Positions 1 through 8,511 of a stretch of DNA of 9,861 nt are shown in pieces. The notes under the pieces are model-generated. The model searched no databases. It was not told where the DNA came from and worked only from the letters and a program-made list of their open reading frames with translations. Origin of the DNA: JALOAF01 sp035446765 (lineage in GTDB: Bacteria > Patescibacteriota > Gracilibacteria > Absconditabacterales > Absconditicoccaceae); the NCBI GenBank assembly GCA_035446765.1, contig DAOTFU010000032.1, forward strand, positions 1 through 9,861, written 5' to 3'. Position numbers and translations under genes: made by a program. Numbering within the stretch: the stretch's first letter is position 1; each line of letters starts with the position of its first letter.

Positions 1-1
1 A

Positions 2-826
2 TGTGATGAAACTTGGGTATGAGATAGGTCAACAGTTTGTAATACAGATACTTTGTCTCAAATAAATGATTGTGGTCAAAGTCAAGTTATTTATGGTACT
101 AAAGATTGCTGATGAGGTGGATGATGAGGTGGATGATGAGGTGGATGATGAGGATCTGTAAGTATACAGATAGATGATTGTGATGAAGATGATAAGTCAC
201 CTAGTTATTATGATGGTATTTGTTCTATATCACCAGATTGAAAAGAGTGTCAAGAGGCTGAAGAAATTAATTCCATAATACAAGAAACTACAAAACAGCT
301 ACAAGAATTACACTGACCAGCTAATATAAAAAAATATACAAGTGAACTAATAGAAGCATATGCATATGCAAAAACTAAAAATATCACTACTATGACTACA
401 ATTGAAGAAGCAAAAGTATTTGATACTCTCAATAGAATAGCTATGGCAAAGATGATATCTAATTTTGCTATTGAGGTATTAAACTTACAGCTAGATACAA
501 ATAAAGATTGTGACTTTCCTGATGTATCAAGTAGTTTAGATACTCAATATGATAATGGAGTAACAAAAGCATGTCAATTGTGACTTATGTGAGTAAATGT
601 TGATAAATTTAACCCATTTGAAAATGTAAATAGAGCACAATTTGGTACTGTATTATCTAGAGTATTAAATGGAAGTACTTATAATACAGATTGAGAAGAT
701 TGGTATATTGGACATTTACAGGATTTAAAAAACAGATGAATTATCACAAATGATAATCCTTGGATGGAGGAGCTTAGATGATATGTAATGCTTATGATCA
801 TGAGAGCATCTCAACTGTTAGATTAA
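2..826 (+). CDS. SLH-like-domain surface protein, C-terminal part (5' end outside window)
   Basis: The frame is open from the left edge to TAA 824-826, giving 274 visible residues when TGA is read as Gly. Visible parts in order are: a Cys-containing ectodomain end (residues 1-36), a run of 15 glycines (37-51), an acidic stretch leading to a DDC...SPSYYDGIC motif, a probably helical spacer, and from about residue 144 three SLH-like repeats. The repeats are recognised by NRIAMAKM, then FPDV...LGLMGV...F.PFENVNRAQF, then GIITN...ELRGYVM, matching the F-D-V, G-(I/L)-(I/M) and T-R-A-E positions of SLH domains. SLH domains hold proteins to the cell-wall polymer in other bacteria; the same role here is inferred. 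The C-terminus is closely similar to that of the next gene, so the two are tandem paralogues in this part. The ectodomain, and so the specific function, lies outside the window. Confidence 0.85.
110..154 (+). repeat. 12-bp tandem repeat encoding polyglycine
   Basis: The 12-nt unit TGATGAGGTGGA is repeated three times, followed by a partial copy ending TGATGAGGA. In frame this is 15 consecutive glycine codons, 8 of them TGA. It forms a flexible linker between the ectodomain and the wall-anchoring part. Because the unit is a multiple of three, slippage would change linker length four residues at a time without breaking the frame. Confidence 0.9.
431..823 (+). repeat. SLH-like C-terminal module, copy 1
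   Basis: This coding segment is repeated with high nucleotide identity at 3907-4305 in the neighbouring gene. It carries three SLH-like repeat signatures, each with an Arg in the TRAE-like position (NRIA, NRAQ, ELRG). Several stretches longer than 15 nt are identical between the copies, for example around AATGTTGATAAATTTA. Differences are mostly at third codon positions. Confidence 0.85.
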
Positions 827-852
827 AATACTTTAATTATCAATAAAAAAAG

Positions 853-3800
853 ATGACTAAGTCAAATTTTGTATCTCACCTTAAATTACATGGACATAAG
901 TATGTAATTTGAGTGTTTGCTCTGGTGTTTGTAAAATTTTTGATATCCTTGGTTTTGGGTATATGATTTTTTAGTTTTCGTATTAGTGCTGATTTTTCTG
1001 ATCCTGCTGCTATGTGTAGTGGAGTGATAGAGATTCCAGTATCAGAGTGTATAGCATTGTTGAATATATACAATGATACAAATTGAGATGAATGGTTGAT
1101 TAGTGAAAATCGATGAAATACTTGAGGTATATGTGATAGTTGGTATTGAGTTAGATGTAATGAAGGTTATGTATATGAAATATACCTTTGGAGTAACAAT
1201 CTTTCTGGTTCTGTGTGCATTTCCTGATTTATGGATTTAAGGTGACTATATTTATCTCATAACAGTATCTATTCATTTACTTTTTCTGGTTTGGAGAGTT
1301 TAGAGGGTCTTGGTTTAGATCATAACAATCTTTCCTCAATTGATCTATCTGGACTTACAGGATTGCAAAGTTTGTATATTCAAAATAACAATCTTTCCTC
1401 AATTGATCTATCTGGACTTTCAGAACTGAGAGAGTTATATCTTTGATATAACAATCTTTCCTCAATTGATTTATCTGGACTTACAGGATTGCAAAGTTTA
1501 GATCTTTCACACAATAGTATTGATTCAATTAATTTGAGTGGATTAGGTATGCTAAAAGAGCTATATTTATGAAACAATAATTTATCTTTTGTTGATTTAA
1601 GTTGACTCCAATCTTTAAGAGGATTAAATATTTCAGATAATAATTTTACTTATTTTGATTTTTGATATATTACTTGATTACAAACGTTGGATGCTTCCAA
1701 TAATAATATAACTGGATTTATGTTGCCAGATGGTATTGTGGATTTAAATTTAGACTATAACAATATTTTATGATATTTAGATTTGTCTATTTTTACTGGT
1801 TTGGCTAATATTTCTATGTGAGATAATAATCTTACTGGTGTGAGTTTGTATAAATCTTGAATCGTAAATCTGGCTTTTTGGGGCAATAATTTGGAAAGTT
1901 TTGACTTTAGTGGTTTCAACAACAATGTGCATTCTATAAGCATATCATATAATAATATAAATATAGATATAGAGGACACAAATATTTGCAATATGATATC
2001 TTTGTTTGAGTTTGAATGATGAGAAGAAGGTGATGGGAAATGATGAGAGTTATTATCACCCAATTGTGACGTAGATATATTTGGTCAGCAATGTAAGTAT
2101 GTATTGATGGATAATAATAATTTCACTGGTGATATACCAGAATGTTTGACTGGTACAGATCTACTTACTTTATGATTAGATGATAACAATTTAAATATAT
2201 ATAATACTGGATGAGAGATAAAATATTCTGATGCTTTAGTGAGTTGGCTTGATACATACTCTGTTTTTCAGGCTACTGGAGATGGTTGGGAGCGAGATTA
2301 TAATTGGATGGAGCAAGATGGACTTGGTGGGGAATTTGATTTGTTTGTAGTACCGGCTATATCTGAAAATCAAGATTTAGATATATGAGATCAAGTGACG
2401 TTTTTGTTTAATTTGGGTAATATAGGTCCTTGAATTTCTTTGAGTTCTATATTAAATGTTACACTTCAAGGATTGACTTGAGTACAAATAAGCGATGGTG
2501 AATTGTCTACATCTTGGGGTGTAGAATGAGATATTTGTTATTCTGGTTTTTTTGAATGAGTTTGACCTTATGTAGATCTTGTAAATTCATGATTTACAAC
2601 ATTTACAAATATGCTTGGTTCTGATAATTGAGATGGTACTATGGAAATTTTATTGGCAGACCCAACATTTAGTATTGATATAACTGATTTGATAGCTAAT
2701 TCTTCTGGATTGAAAAAGTATCTAGCTGTGTTTGCCGAAGCAATGTGATATATTGGTAATGAAGAGATGAAAAATCAAGTATTGAGTGGTATTGAGATTG
2801 ATTGAGAATATTTAACTTTGGATGGAATGTGTAAATTGTGAGCATTTAATGAATGAGTATGATTTGCAGATTTGGTGTCTTGTCTTGATAGTCCATATAC
2901 TCCTAATATAGATTTTTCTAGTGTAGAGGGTTGTGGTGTAGGTTCAATGAATTATTCTGGTGGAATGATGTGAGTGGATTCAACAAAACAAATAATAATT
3001 AGTGGTACAGTTTCCTCTGATGTAGTTGTATGATTGTCTTTGTTGCCTGTAGGTAGTACAGATTTAGATTTATTTAACAATTATGTGTATCTGTCTATGC
3101 CTATAGAAGATCATTTTGTATCTATCTTTTCTGGTATGTTGTATATGACTGGTGAGGCTAGTAAGTTAGATAATGATTTTATTATTTTAAATCAGACTAG
3201 ATCACAAGATGATAAAAATACAAAAATATCTTCAAGTGTGGGTTGTTTGGAAATACCAGAAGTATTAAATGTAAAAATAAAAGAATGAGAATCTTGGAAT
3301 GGAGCAATACTTGCCCCTCAAGAAAAATCTGCCGATTGAATTGTGATAAGCTGAAAAAGTCCCTCTAAAGTGATTAGTGTGTGATGAAATACTTGAGTTT
3401 CTTTTTATTCTGTAGATGAGGACTTATTTAAAATAAAGGTTCATATGTGAAGTGGATATAGTTGAGAAAATTTCGAAATATGGGTAACCAATACTTGATG
3501 AGAATTCGTACCTAATCAACCAGACTCTTCTGCAATAGTTCAATATGATACTTTACTTTTTGATGCAGAGCATCTTTCTGACTTTGGATTTGTACCTGTA
3601 GAGTGATGAGATGGATGAGAAGAATGAGGTGATGAATGATGAGATGAGTGAGATGGTTGAAATCTTGGATGATGAGGTTGAGGATGAAGTAGTATAATTC
3701 GTAGAGATGATTGTCCTAATTGAGACTGTTCTCCTAGTTATTATGATGATACTTGTGAGGTGTTAGATACAGAAAATTTTGATAGAATATGAAATATAAA

Positions 3801-4308
3801 CAATTCACAGTATGATGATGAAATGAATTTAGCATATTTATATGCGTATAATATAGGTGTTACAGATATGGAAAGTATACAAAAAGCAGATATAGATGGG
3901 AAATTAAACAGAATAGCTATGGCAAAAATGATATCTAATTTTGCTATTGAAGTACTAAGTCTGCAGTTAGATCTTAATAAAGATTGTGATTTTCCTGATG
4001 TGTCAGATGACTTAGATATTCAATATGATAATTGAGTAACTAAAGCATGTCAATTATGACTTATGTGAGTAAATGTTGATAAATTTAGTCCATTTGAAAA
4101 TGTAAATAGAGCACAGTTCGGTACAGTGCTTTCTAGAGTATTAAATTGAAATATATATGATGTAGATGGTAAAAATTGGTATACTGAACATTTACAAAAT
4201 TTGAATCAAAATTGAATTATAACAAATATATCTGATCCTTGGATGGAGGAGCTTAGATGATGGATATTTTTAATGCTTATGAGAACTACCAAATTTCTCA
4301 ATAATTAA
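853..4308 (+). CDS. Leucine-rich-repeat surface protein with SLH-like wall anchor
   Basis: The product has 1151 aa and about 65 TGA codons read as Gly. It starts with a basic N-terminus and a hydrophobic segment (about 17-42), ending ISA-D, which is a signal peptide or signal anchor. Residues about 65-119 are a plant-type LRR N-cap (ALLNIYNDTNGDEW, C94, SWYGVRC, NNLSG). LRRs follow to about residue 450, mostly 21 residues long with consensus L..LYL..NNLSSIDLSGL. A loop with Cys 379, 405, 414 and 431 interrupts them. About 497-556 resembles a CARDB/DUF11 Ig-like fold (DQVTFLFNLGNIGPG). About 557-916 is beta-rich and unrecognised. Then come a Gly/Asp/Glu linker (917-945), DDCPNGDCSPSYYDDTC (about 952-968) and three SLH-like repeats (1019-1151). 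ATG 853 is the first in-frame start that retains the hydrophobic segment; there is no Shine-Dalgarno. The 26-nt gap to the upstream paralogue suggests cotranscription. Binding to a host or other cell surface is inferred from LRR plus anchor; no ligand can be named. Confidence 0.88.
1324..1512 (+). repeat. Three near-identical 63-bp LRR-coding repeats
   Basis: Copies begin at 1324, 1387 and 1450, exactly 63 nt (21 residues) apart. Each starts AACAATCTTTCCTCAATTGA and encodes NNLSSIDLSGL followed by a variable half. Copies 1 and 3 also share GGACTTACAGGATTGCAAAG in the second half, while copy 2 differs there. The LRRs on both sides are much more diverged at DNA level, so these three look recently duplicated or homogenised. 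Confidence 0.9.
3601..3687 (+). other. Gly/Asp/Glu-rich linker segment
   Basis: Residues 917-945 of the LRR protein are almost entirely G, D and E and end in six glycines. Twelve of the glycine codons are TGA. It is the counterpart of the polyglycine tract in the upstream paralogue, in the same place just before the SPSYYD motif, and probably spaces the ectodomain from the wall anchor. Unlike the upstream tract, it is not a clean tandem repeat. Confidence 0.8.
3907..4305 (+). repeat. SLH-like C-terminal module, copy 2
   Basis: This is the second copy of the module at 431-823. At two aligned glycines the first copy has GGA (557-559, 671-673) and this copy has TGA (4033-4035, 4147-4149), which is direct internal support for TGA meaning Gly. 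Both copies keep the sequence KACQLGLMGVNVDKF. Confidence 0.85.
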
Positions 4309-4316
4309 TTTAATTT
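4309..4316. other. 8-bp spacer between convergent genes
   Basis: Only 8 AT-rich bases separate the stop codon of the LRR protein from the stop codon of the DUF2461 gene on the opposite strand. I see no GC-rich hairpin with a T run in or near it, so transcripts from either side may run into the opposing gene. Confidence 0.7.
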
Positions 4317-4991
4317 TTATAGCTTTGCTTGTATAGCATCATTTAGAAATTGATTGAAAGGTTTTGCTATTTTTGCATATTCCAGCATTTTTTTATCTAT
4401 ATTTTTTCACAATACTTCTTTGTTTGATAATTTTTTATTTATGAGCCAATCTCTGTGTAGTATATATTTTATACTTGGATGATTTGGGTCAAAATCTTTT
4501 GGGATTTTTTTCAATTTTGGATGATATGAAAACACCTCTCCAAATGTTTTTTTAAATTCTGGATTTTCTATAATTTTTTTAAATTTTTTCCAATTTTTGT
4601 ATATGTATTTTCTGATAGAATTAGCAGTCTTAGGCTGTACAAAAAATACTCAACCACTAAAATAACTTTGTTGATTTTGTATATGAATATAGTATCATGC
4701 ATAGCTTGATTTTTTACCTCCATATGCAATATTTGCTCATAAATTTATTTTGTATGGTTTTTCACGATTTCTTGGGAATCTCATATCTTTGTATATACGA
4801 AATGTGCATTTTTTGGTTTCTACTCAGATTATATTTTTATCAAACTTAGAAATATTTTCGATAAGAAAAGATACAAGATTTTCAAATTGTTCTTTTATCT
4901 GTAGGTATAAAGGTTTGTATAGTTCAAAAAATTTTTTGTCATTGAATTCTTCCAGTCATTTTAGAAATTCTAGTGTTTGTGGATGCAACAT
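4317..4991 (-). CDS. DUF2461 domain-containing protein
   Basis: The product has 224 aa, matching the usual length of DUF2461 (TIGR02453) proteins. The family signature is seen along the whole chain: an N-terminal MLHPQTLEFLKGLEEFNDKK (family pattern: FL..L..NN.R.WF), then TFRIYKDMRFPRNREKPYK (family: FRI.RD.RF..DK.PYK), GYYIHIQ, a GGVFF motif and a helical lysine-rich C-terminus. The position equivalent to the usual Trp of the WF pair reads Phe (KKFFELYKP). The biochemical role of this widespread family is not established to my knowledge. It is the last gene of the minus-strand run, 33 nt after acetate kinase. The first ATG after the acetate kinase stop is used as start, and no Shine-Dalgarno precedes it. 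Confidence 0.85.
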
Positions 4992-5024
4992 AGTAGCTGA
5001 AAGTCACAAGTTAAAAGTTGCAAG

Positions 5025-6131
5025 TTATTTGATAGCGTTTACTAAAGTGTAGGTGTCTTGTGCTATCATCAGTTCTTCTTGTGTTGGTATTACAAGTATT
5101 TTTATTTTGGAGTCTTTGGTAGATATAATAACTTCTTCAGATTTTTTATTATTTTGTGCTTCATCTAGATATATTCAAAGATATCATAATTTTTCTACTA
5201 TTTTTTGTCTTACTATTGGAGATTTTTCGCCTACTCATGCTGTAAGTATTATCATATCTACTCATCACATTAGTGCTATATAAGATCCTATATATTCAAT
5301 TATTCTATTTATATATACATTTAGTGCCAATTGACATTGAGAGTCTCCTGTTTCTATATCTCTTAAATCACTTGATTGTCATGATATTCACAAAAGTCAT
5401 GATTTTTTGTTTAATATATTGTTAATTTCTTGTGTGGTTAGACCTTCCTTTTGACTCAAAAAATCGATTATGGCTGGATCTATATCTCAGCTTCTTGTTC
5501 ACATTACTAATCATGCCAGAGGAGTAAATCACATAGAGGTATTTACAACACTTCAATCTTTTATTGCTGTTATACTTACTCCATTTCCTATATGACAAGT
5601 AATTATCTTTTGTGAATTTATATCTTTTTTTAGTATCTCACATGCTCTATGACTTACATATTTGTGAGATGTACCATGAAATCAATATTTTCTAATTCAA
5701 TATTTTTTGTAATATTTGTATGGTATAGCGTAAATGTAATTTTCTTGTGGTATCGTCTGGTGAAATGCTGTATCAAAAACTCATACTTGTGGAACATCTG
5801 GTATAATTTCTTGACATGCTAATATGCCTTCTATATTTGCAGGATTGTGTAATGGAGCTAAGTCGCCGCAGTCTTTTATTTCTTGTAATATTTTATTATT
5901 TATTATTACCGAGTCAGAAAATTTTTCTCATCAATGTACAATCCTATGTCATATCGCATCTATATTTTTTATTTTTGATGTGACTTGTTTTATGGCTTCT
6001 TTGTGATTTTTTGTTCATCATTTTATTCATATTTTTTCTATATTTCATTTTTGTAATGATTTTTTTTGTGGCATTTCAAAAAGCTCATATTTTAATGATG
6101 AACTACCAGAATTTAATATCAATATTTTCAT
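5025..6131 (-). CDS. ackA: Acetate kinase
   Basis: The enzyme interconverts acetyl phosphate + ADP and acetate + ATP in the cytoplasm, giving ATP by substrate-level phosphorylation. Family motifs run end to end over 368 aa: MKILILNSGSSSLKYEL (Asn7), GHRIVHGG (Arg63), VFDTAFHQTIP (Asp120), YGFHGTSH (His152), HIGNGVSI, MGTRSGDIDPA (Arg213), LTAGVGEKSPIVR and VIPTQEELMIA (Glu352/353). These correspond to the catalytic Asn7, Arg91, Asp148, His180, Arg241 and Glu384 of the Methanosarcina enzyme. Many invariant glycines here are TGA, including all three in GHRIVHGG. The protein is about 30 residues shorter than usual, the loss lying between residues about 38 and 41 (IGIKGGTKNHKEAI), before the first catalytic Arg. 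The start lies 4 nt after the lipoprotein stop, implying coupled expression. No phosphotransacetylase is in the window. Confidence 0.96.
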
Positions 6132-6135
6132 ATTT

Positions 6136-6708
6136 TTATCTTATTACATTAAATGATTGTAAAATCTTTTTGTATTCTGTGTAAAATTTTGTGAATGTAT
6201 CTGCTGTAGATATATATTCTATTATATAAACTATGTTTTCTGGCGACATCAAAAATGTTCTTTCTGATTTTAATTCTATTTCTCATCATAAATGAGTGTA
6301 CATTATTGATACTCATTTCATGTCATTGATGTTTACTTCTTTTTTTTCTATTTCTTCGAATCATTTTACTTGGTTTTGTAGTGTATTTATTGTCTCCTCA
6401 TAGTATTCTTGTACACTCAAAAATTTTTGTAATTCATCTGTTTTGATAGATACATTTTCTCTAATGTCATCATCTTTTGGACTAAATGCTATAGTATCAA
6501 ATCAATATTTACCTGTTTCTATAGTTCGTCAATCAATGTTATTGAATTGAAATTTTTTTTCTTGGTTTGTGTATGAAAATTCATTGTTATTTATTGATAC
6601 TCAATTTTCAGGATCTTGAATTTCTGTGTTTTTGTTCAAATTACATCAAGCCAAAATAAATGTAGCTAATATTAGCAACGAAAAGATGATTAAGTGATTT
6701 TTTTTCAT
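6136..6708 (-). CDS. Putative lipoprotein with PsbP/DcrB-like body
   Basis: The product has 190 aa. The N-terminus MKKNHLIIFSLLILATFILA-GC is a lipoprotein signal peptide with lipobox LAGC and Cys22 as lipidation site; the lipobox Gly is a TGA codon. After a short polar tether (N, E and D rich), residues about 40-190 form one alpha/beta domain. Its pattern (FDTIAFSP..DDIRENVSIKT, then a helix, then GVSIMYT...FLMSPENIVYIIEYI) recalls the Mog1/PsbP/DcrB (DUF1795) fold. I base that on secondary-structure rhythm, not a diagnostic motif. It should sit on the outer face of the cytoplasmic membrane. It lies between a methyltransferase (25 nt upstream) and acetate kinase (4 nt downstream). Function is unknown. 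Confidence 0.85.
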
Positions 6709-6733
6709 TTTGTTTGGTATATAATAGTAAAAT

Positions 6734-7486
6734 TTATTTTTTATATATGTTTTTTTCTCATATTGTTATTGTGTTTTGAGAGGAGTTTCGTTTTTTTATT
6801 ATTTGTCATTTTTTGTTTGTATAATCAATTATGTTTATTTTAAATCATCATATTTTCAATAGAGTTTTTAATTCATTTTTTGTAAATATATGATAATATC
6901 TTTTATATTCTTTTCATTTATTTTTTCGTTTTATTTGTAAGTCTCTTCGTTTATGTTTTCATAATGTATAAATACTTTTTAGTATAGAATCTATTATACT
7001 TTTCTTTTGTTTTTTGATGAATCGATTTGAAAATGATCGATTTGTCATAATTAATTTTCAATTGTACTTTAGAGATTTATAAAAGTTTTTTATCAAAAAT
7101 AGTCTTTCTTTTTTGCTAGGTATGTGTTGAAAACTTGCTATTCATATTATAAAATCAAAAGATTCTTGTTTTACAGATTTGATATATTTTGATATATCTT
7201 CACATATAAATTTATTTTTTTTGTTGTCTTTTTTTGCAAATTTTAGTAGTTCTGAAGATATATCTATCCCTATATATTCAATATTTTTTTCTTTTAAATT
7301 TTTGTTTAAAAATTTAATCAATCTTCCACTACCACATCCAAATTCTAGTATAGATATGTTCTTTTTTTTATTTTTTTTTATTTCTTTTAGCATTATGTCT
7401 CATTCTGACCAATGTTTATTTCTAGTATAATAATATTTTTCTGCCTCTTGGTTGTAAAAATATTTCAAATCTTCTTTTATGTCCAT
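6734..7486 (-). CDS. Class I SAM-dependent methyltransferase, possibly Trm9-like
   Basis: The product has 250 aa. The Rossmann methyltransferase motifs are clear: motif I ILEFGCGSGR (46-55), acidic ribose-binding Asp75 in YIGIDIS, motif II CEDIS (95-99), motif IV FDFIIGIASFQHI (110-122) and post-motif YNGKLIMTNRS. The very basic C-terminal half contains RYYHIFTKNELKTLLKIGGF, recalling the end of Trm9/ALKBH8-type tRNA wobble-uridine methyltransferases. A tRNA substrate is therefore plausible but inferred; small-molecule or other RNA substrates are not excluded. The start codon overlaps the 3' end of the exonuclease gene by 10 nt, suggesting translational coupling. ATG 7484-7486 is the first start after an in-frame stop, and no Shine-Dalgarno is visible. 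Confidence 0.88.
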
Positions 7487-8487
7487 TAGAATATTGATTG
7501 ATTATTAAAGTTTTCATTATCTTTTTTTATATCTTCTTTGGGTCTTGCATATTTTACAAATTCTTTTATATCAAAAGTTTTTTCTTCTCATTCAATATAT
7601 ATCTTTTTGAAGTGTAATAAGTAGAGTAGTATAAATGCTGTCATTCTAACATCATTTTTACAGTATTTTTTGAATTCATCCAAGAATTTTTGATCATTTG
7701 TTTCTAAATATTTTTTCCATAATCATTCTCATTCTGCACCAGACTCTAATGTTTTTTTGATACCGATAAATGCTTCAGACAATTTGTTTAGTCAAATTCT
7801 TTTTCAAGTCATATTTCGTATAAAGTAAAATATATCTAGACTTTTTTTATTTAATTTTTCTAGTTCTTCTTTTCAAAATCATCATTGCTTAATAGTAATT
7901 GGATTATCGAAGGCAAAGCTATTGAATCATATCACATAACCATCGAAGTTTATAAGTTTTTGTGCAAATTCCTTGAGTCAATCTTTTTCTATGTATTTAT
8001 AATCCATTTTTTGATTTCATGGAGACATAGAATAAGCCAATAAAAATTCATATGAATCTAAATTGTCTCAAACTCACATTGTAGTTTCTATATCGTATAC
8101 CATATATGGTTTGTCTAAAATAGTATTAAACAATCAGGTTTTAAATTCATCAAATAGTATTTGTTCTATAGATTTTTGTCATGTTTGTCTTTCTTTTTTG
8201 ACAATATATGTTTTGAGTAGATTTTGTAATTTTGATTTATCATTTATGGGTATAATTAATTGTATTCTTTCTTGTTCATCTGTAAGCTCTAGTTCTTCTC
8301 ATTTTTTTGATATTTTAAAACTAGGATTTCATCTATCAAAAAAGTAAACATCGTTACCTTCTTTAAATATGAATTTTACCAGATCATTTATTCATTGGCA
8401 TTTTTCTTTTTTTATAATTTGATATAGATTTGGTATAAAATTATTTTTTACTTTTTGTATGTCGTCTATAGAAAATTTTTTGTACAT
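7477..8487 (-). CDS. YprB-like RNase H-fold 3'-5' exonuclease (DEDDy)
   Basis: The product has 336 aa. Residues about 125-300 carry the exonuclease motifs: Exo I VYDIETT (Asp132, Glu134), Exo II GFNSFAFDNP (Asp194) and Exo III YCKNDVRMT (Tyr275, Asp279). A Tyr three residues before the last Asp makes it the DEDDy type, as in the YprB / RNase_H_2 group of DnaQ-like nucleases, which cut single-stranded nucleic acid from the 3' end using two metal ions. Residues 1-124 (MYKKFSIDDIQKVKNNF...) are a charged segment that I do not recognise; it could bind substrate or a partner. A lysine-rich tail follows the nuclease domain. All four acidic residues are present, so activity is expected. It lies 24 nt after the unknown upstream gene and overlaps the methyltransferase start. 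Confidence 0.85.
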
Positions 8488-8511
8488 GTTTGTTTTAATT
8501 GTGATTTAAAT

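Noticed and set aside
1324..1512. CRISPR-like or non-coding direct repeats
   Set aside because: The 63-nt period is in frame and matches the 21-residue LRR unit; there are no spacers.
1755..2063. Minus-strand ORF of 102 codons
   Set aside because: It is antisense to the LRR array, whose repeat pattern continues without a break through this segment.
1..4308. Multiple pseudogenes or frameshifted fragments, because standard-code reading breaks after every 60-110 codons
   Set aside because: All breaks are TGA in a single continuous frame, never TAA or TAG, and several lie on conserved glycines.
4999..5028. Short direct repeats of AAGTT between acetate kinase and the DUF2461 gene
   Set aside because: They are too short and too close to AT-rich background to call an operator or terminator.
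4750..5283. Plus-strand ORFs of 100 and 76 codons
   Set aside because: They lie antisense inside the DUF2461 and acetate kinase genes, which have full family motifs; these are composition shadows.
6709..6735. Possible -10 box (TATTAT/TATATA on the minus strand) before the lipoprotein gene
   Set aside because: AT-rich background yields such hexamers everywhere, no -35 partner is convincing, and the tight spacing suggests cotranscription.
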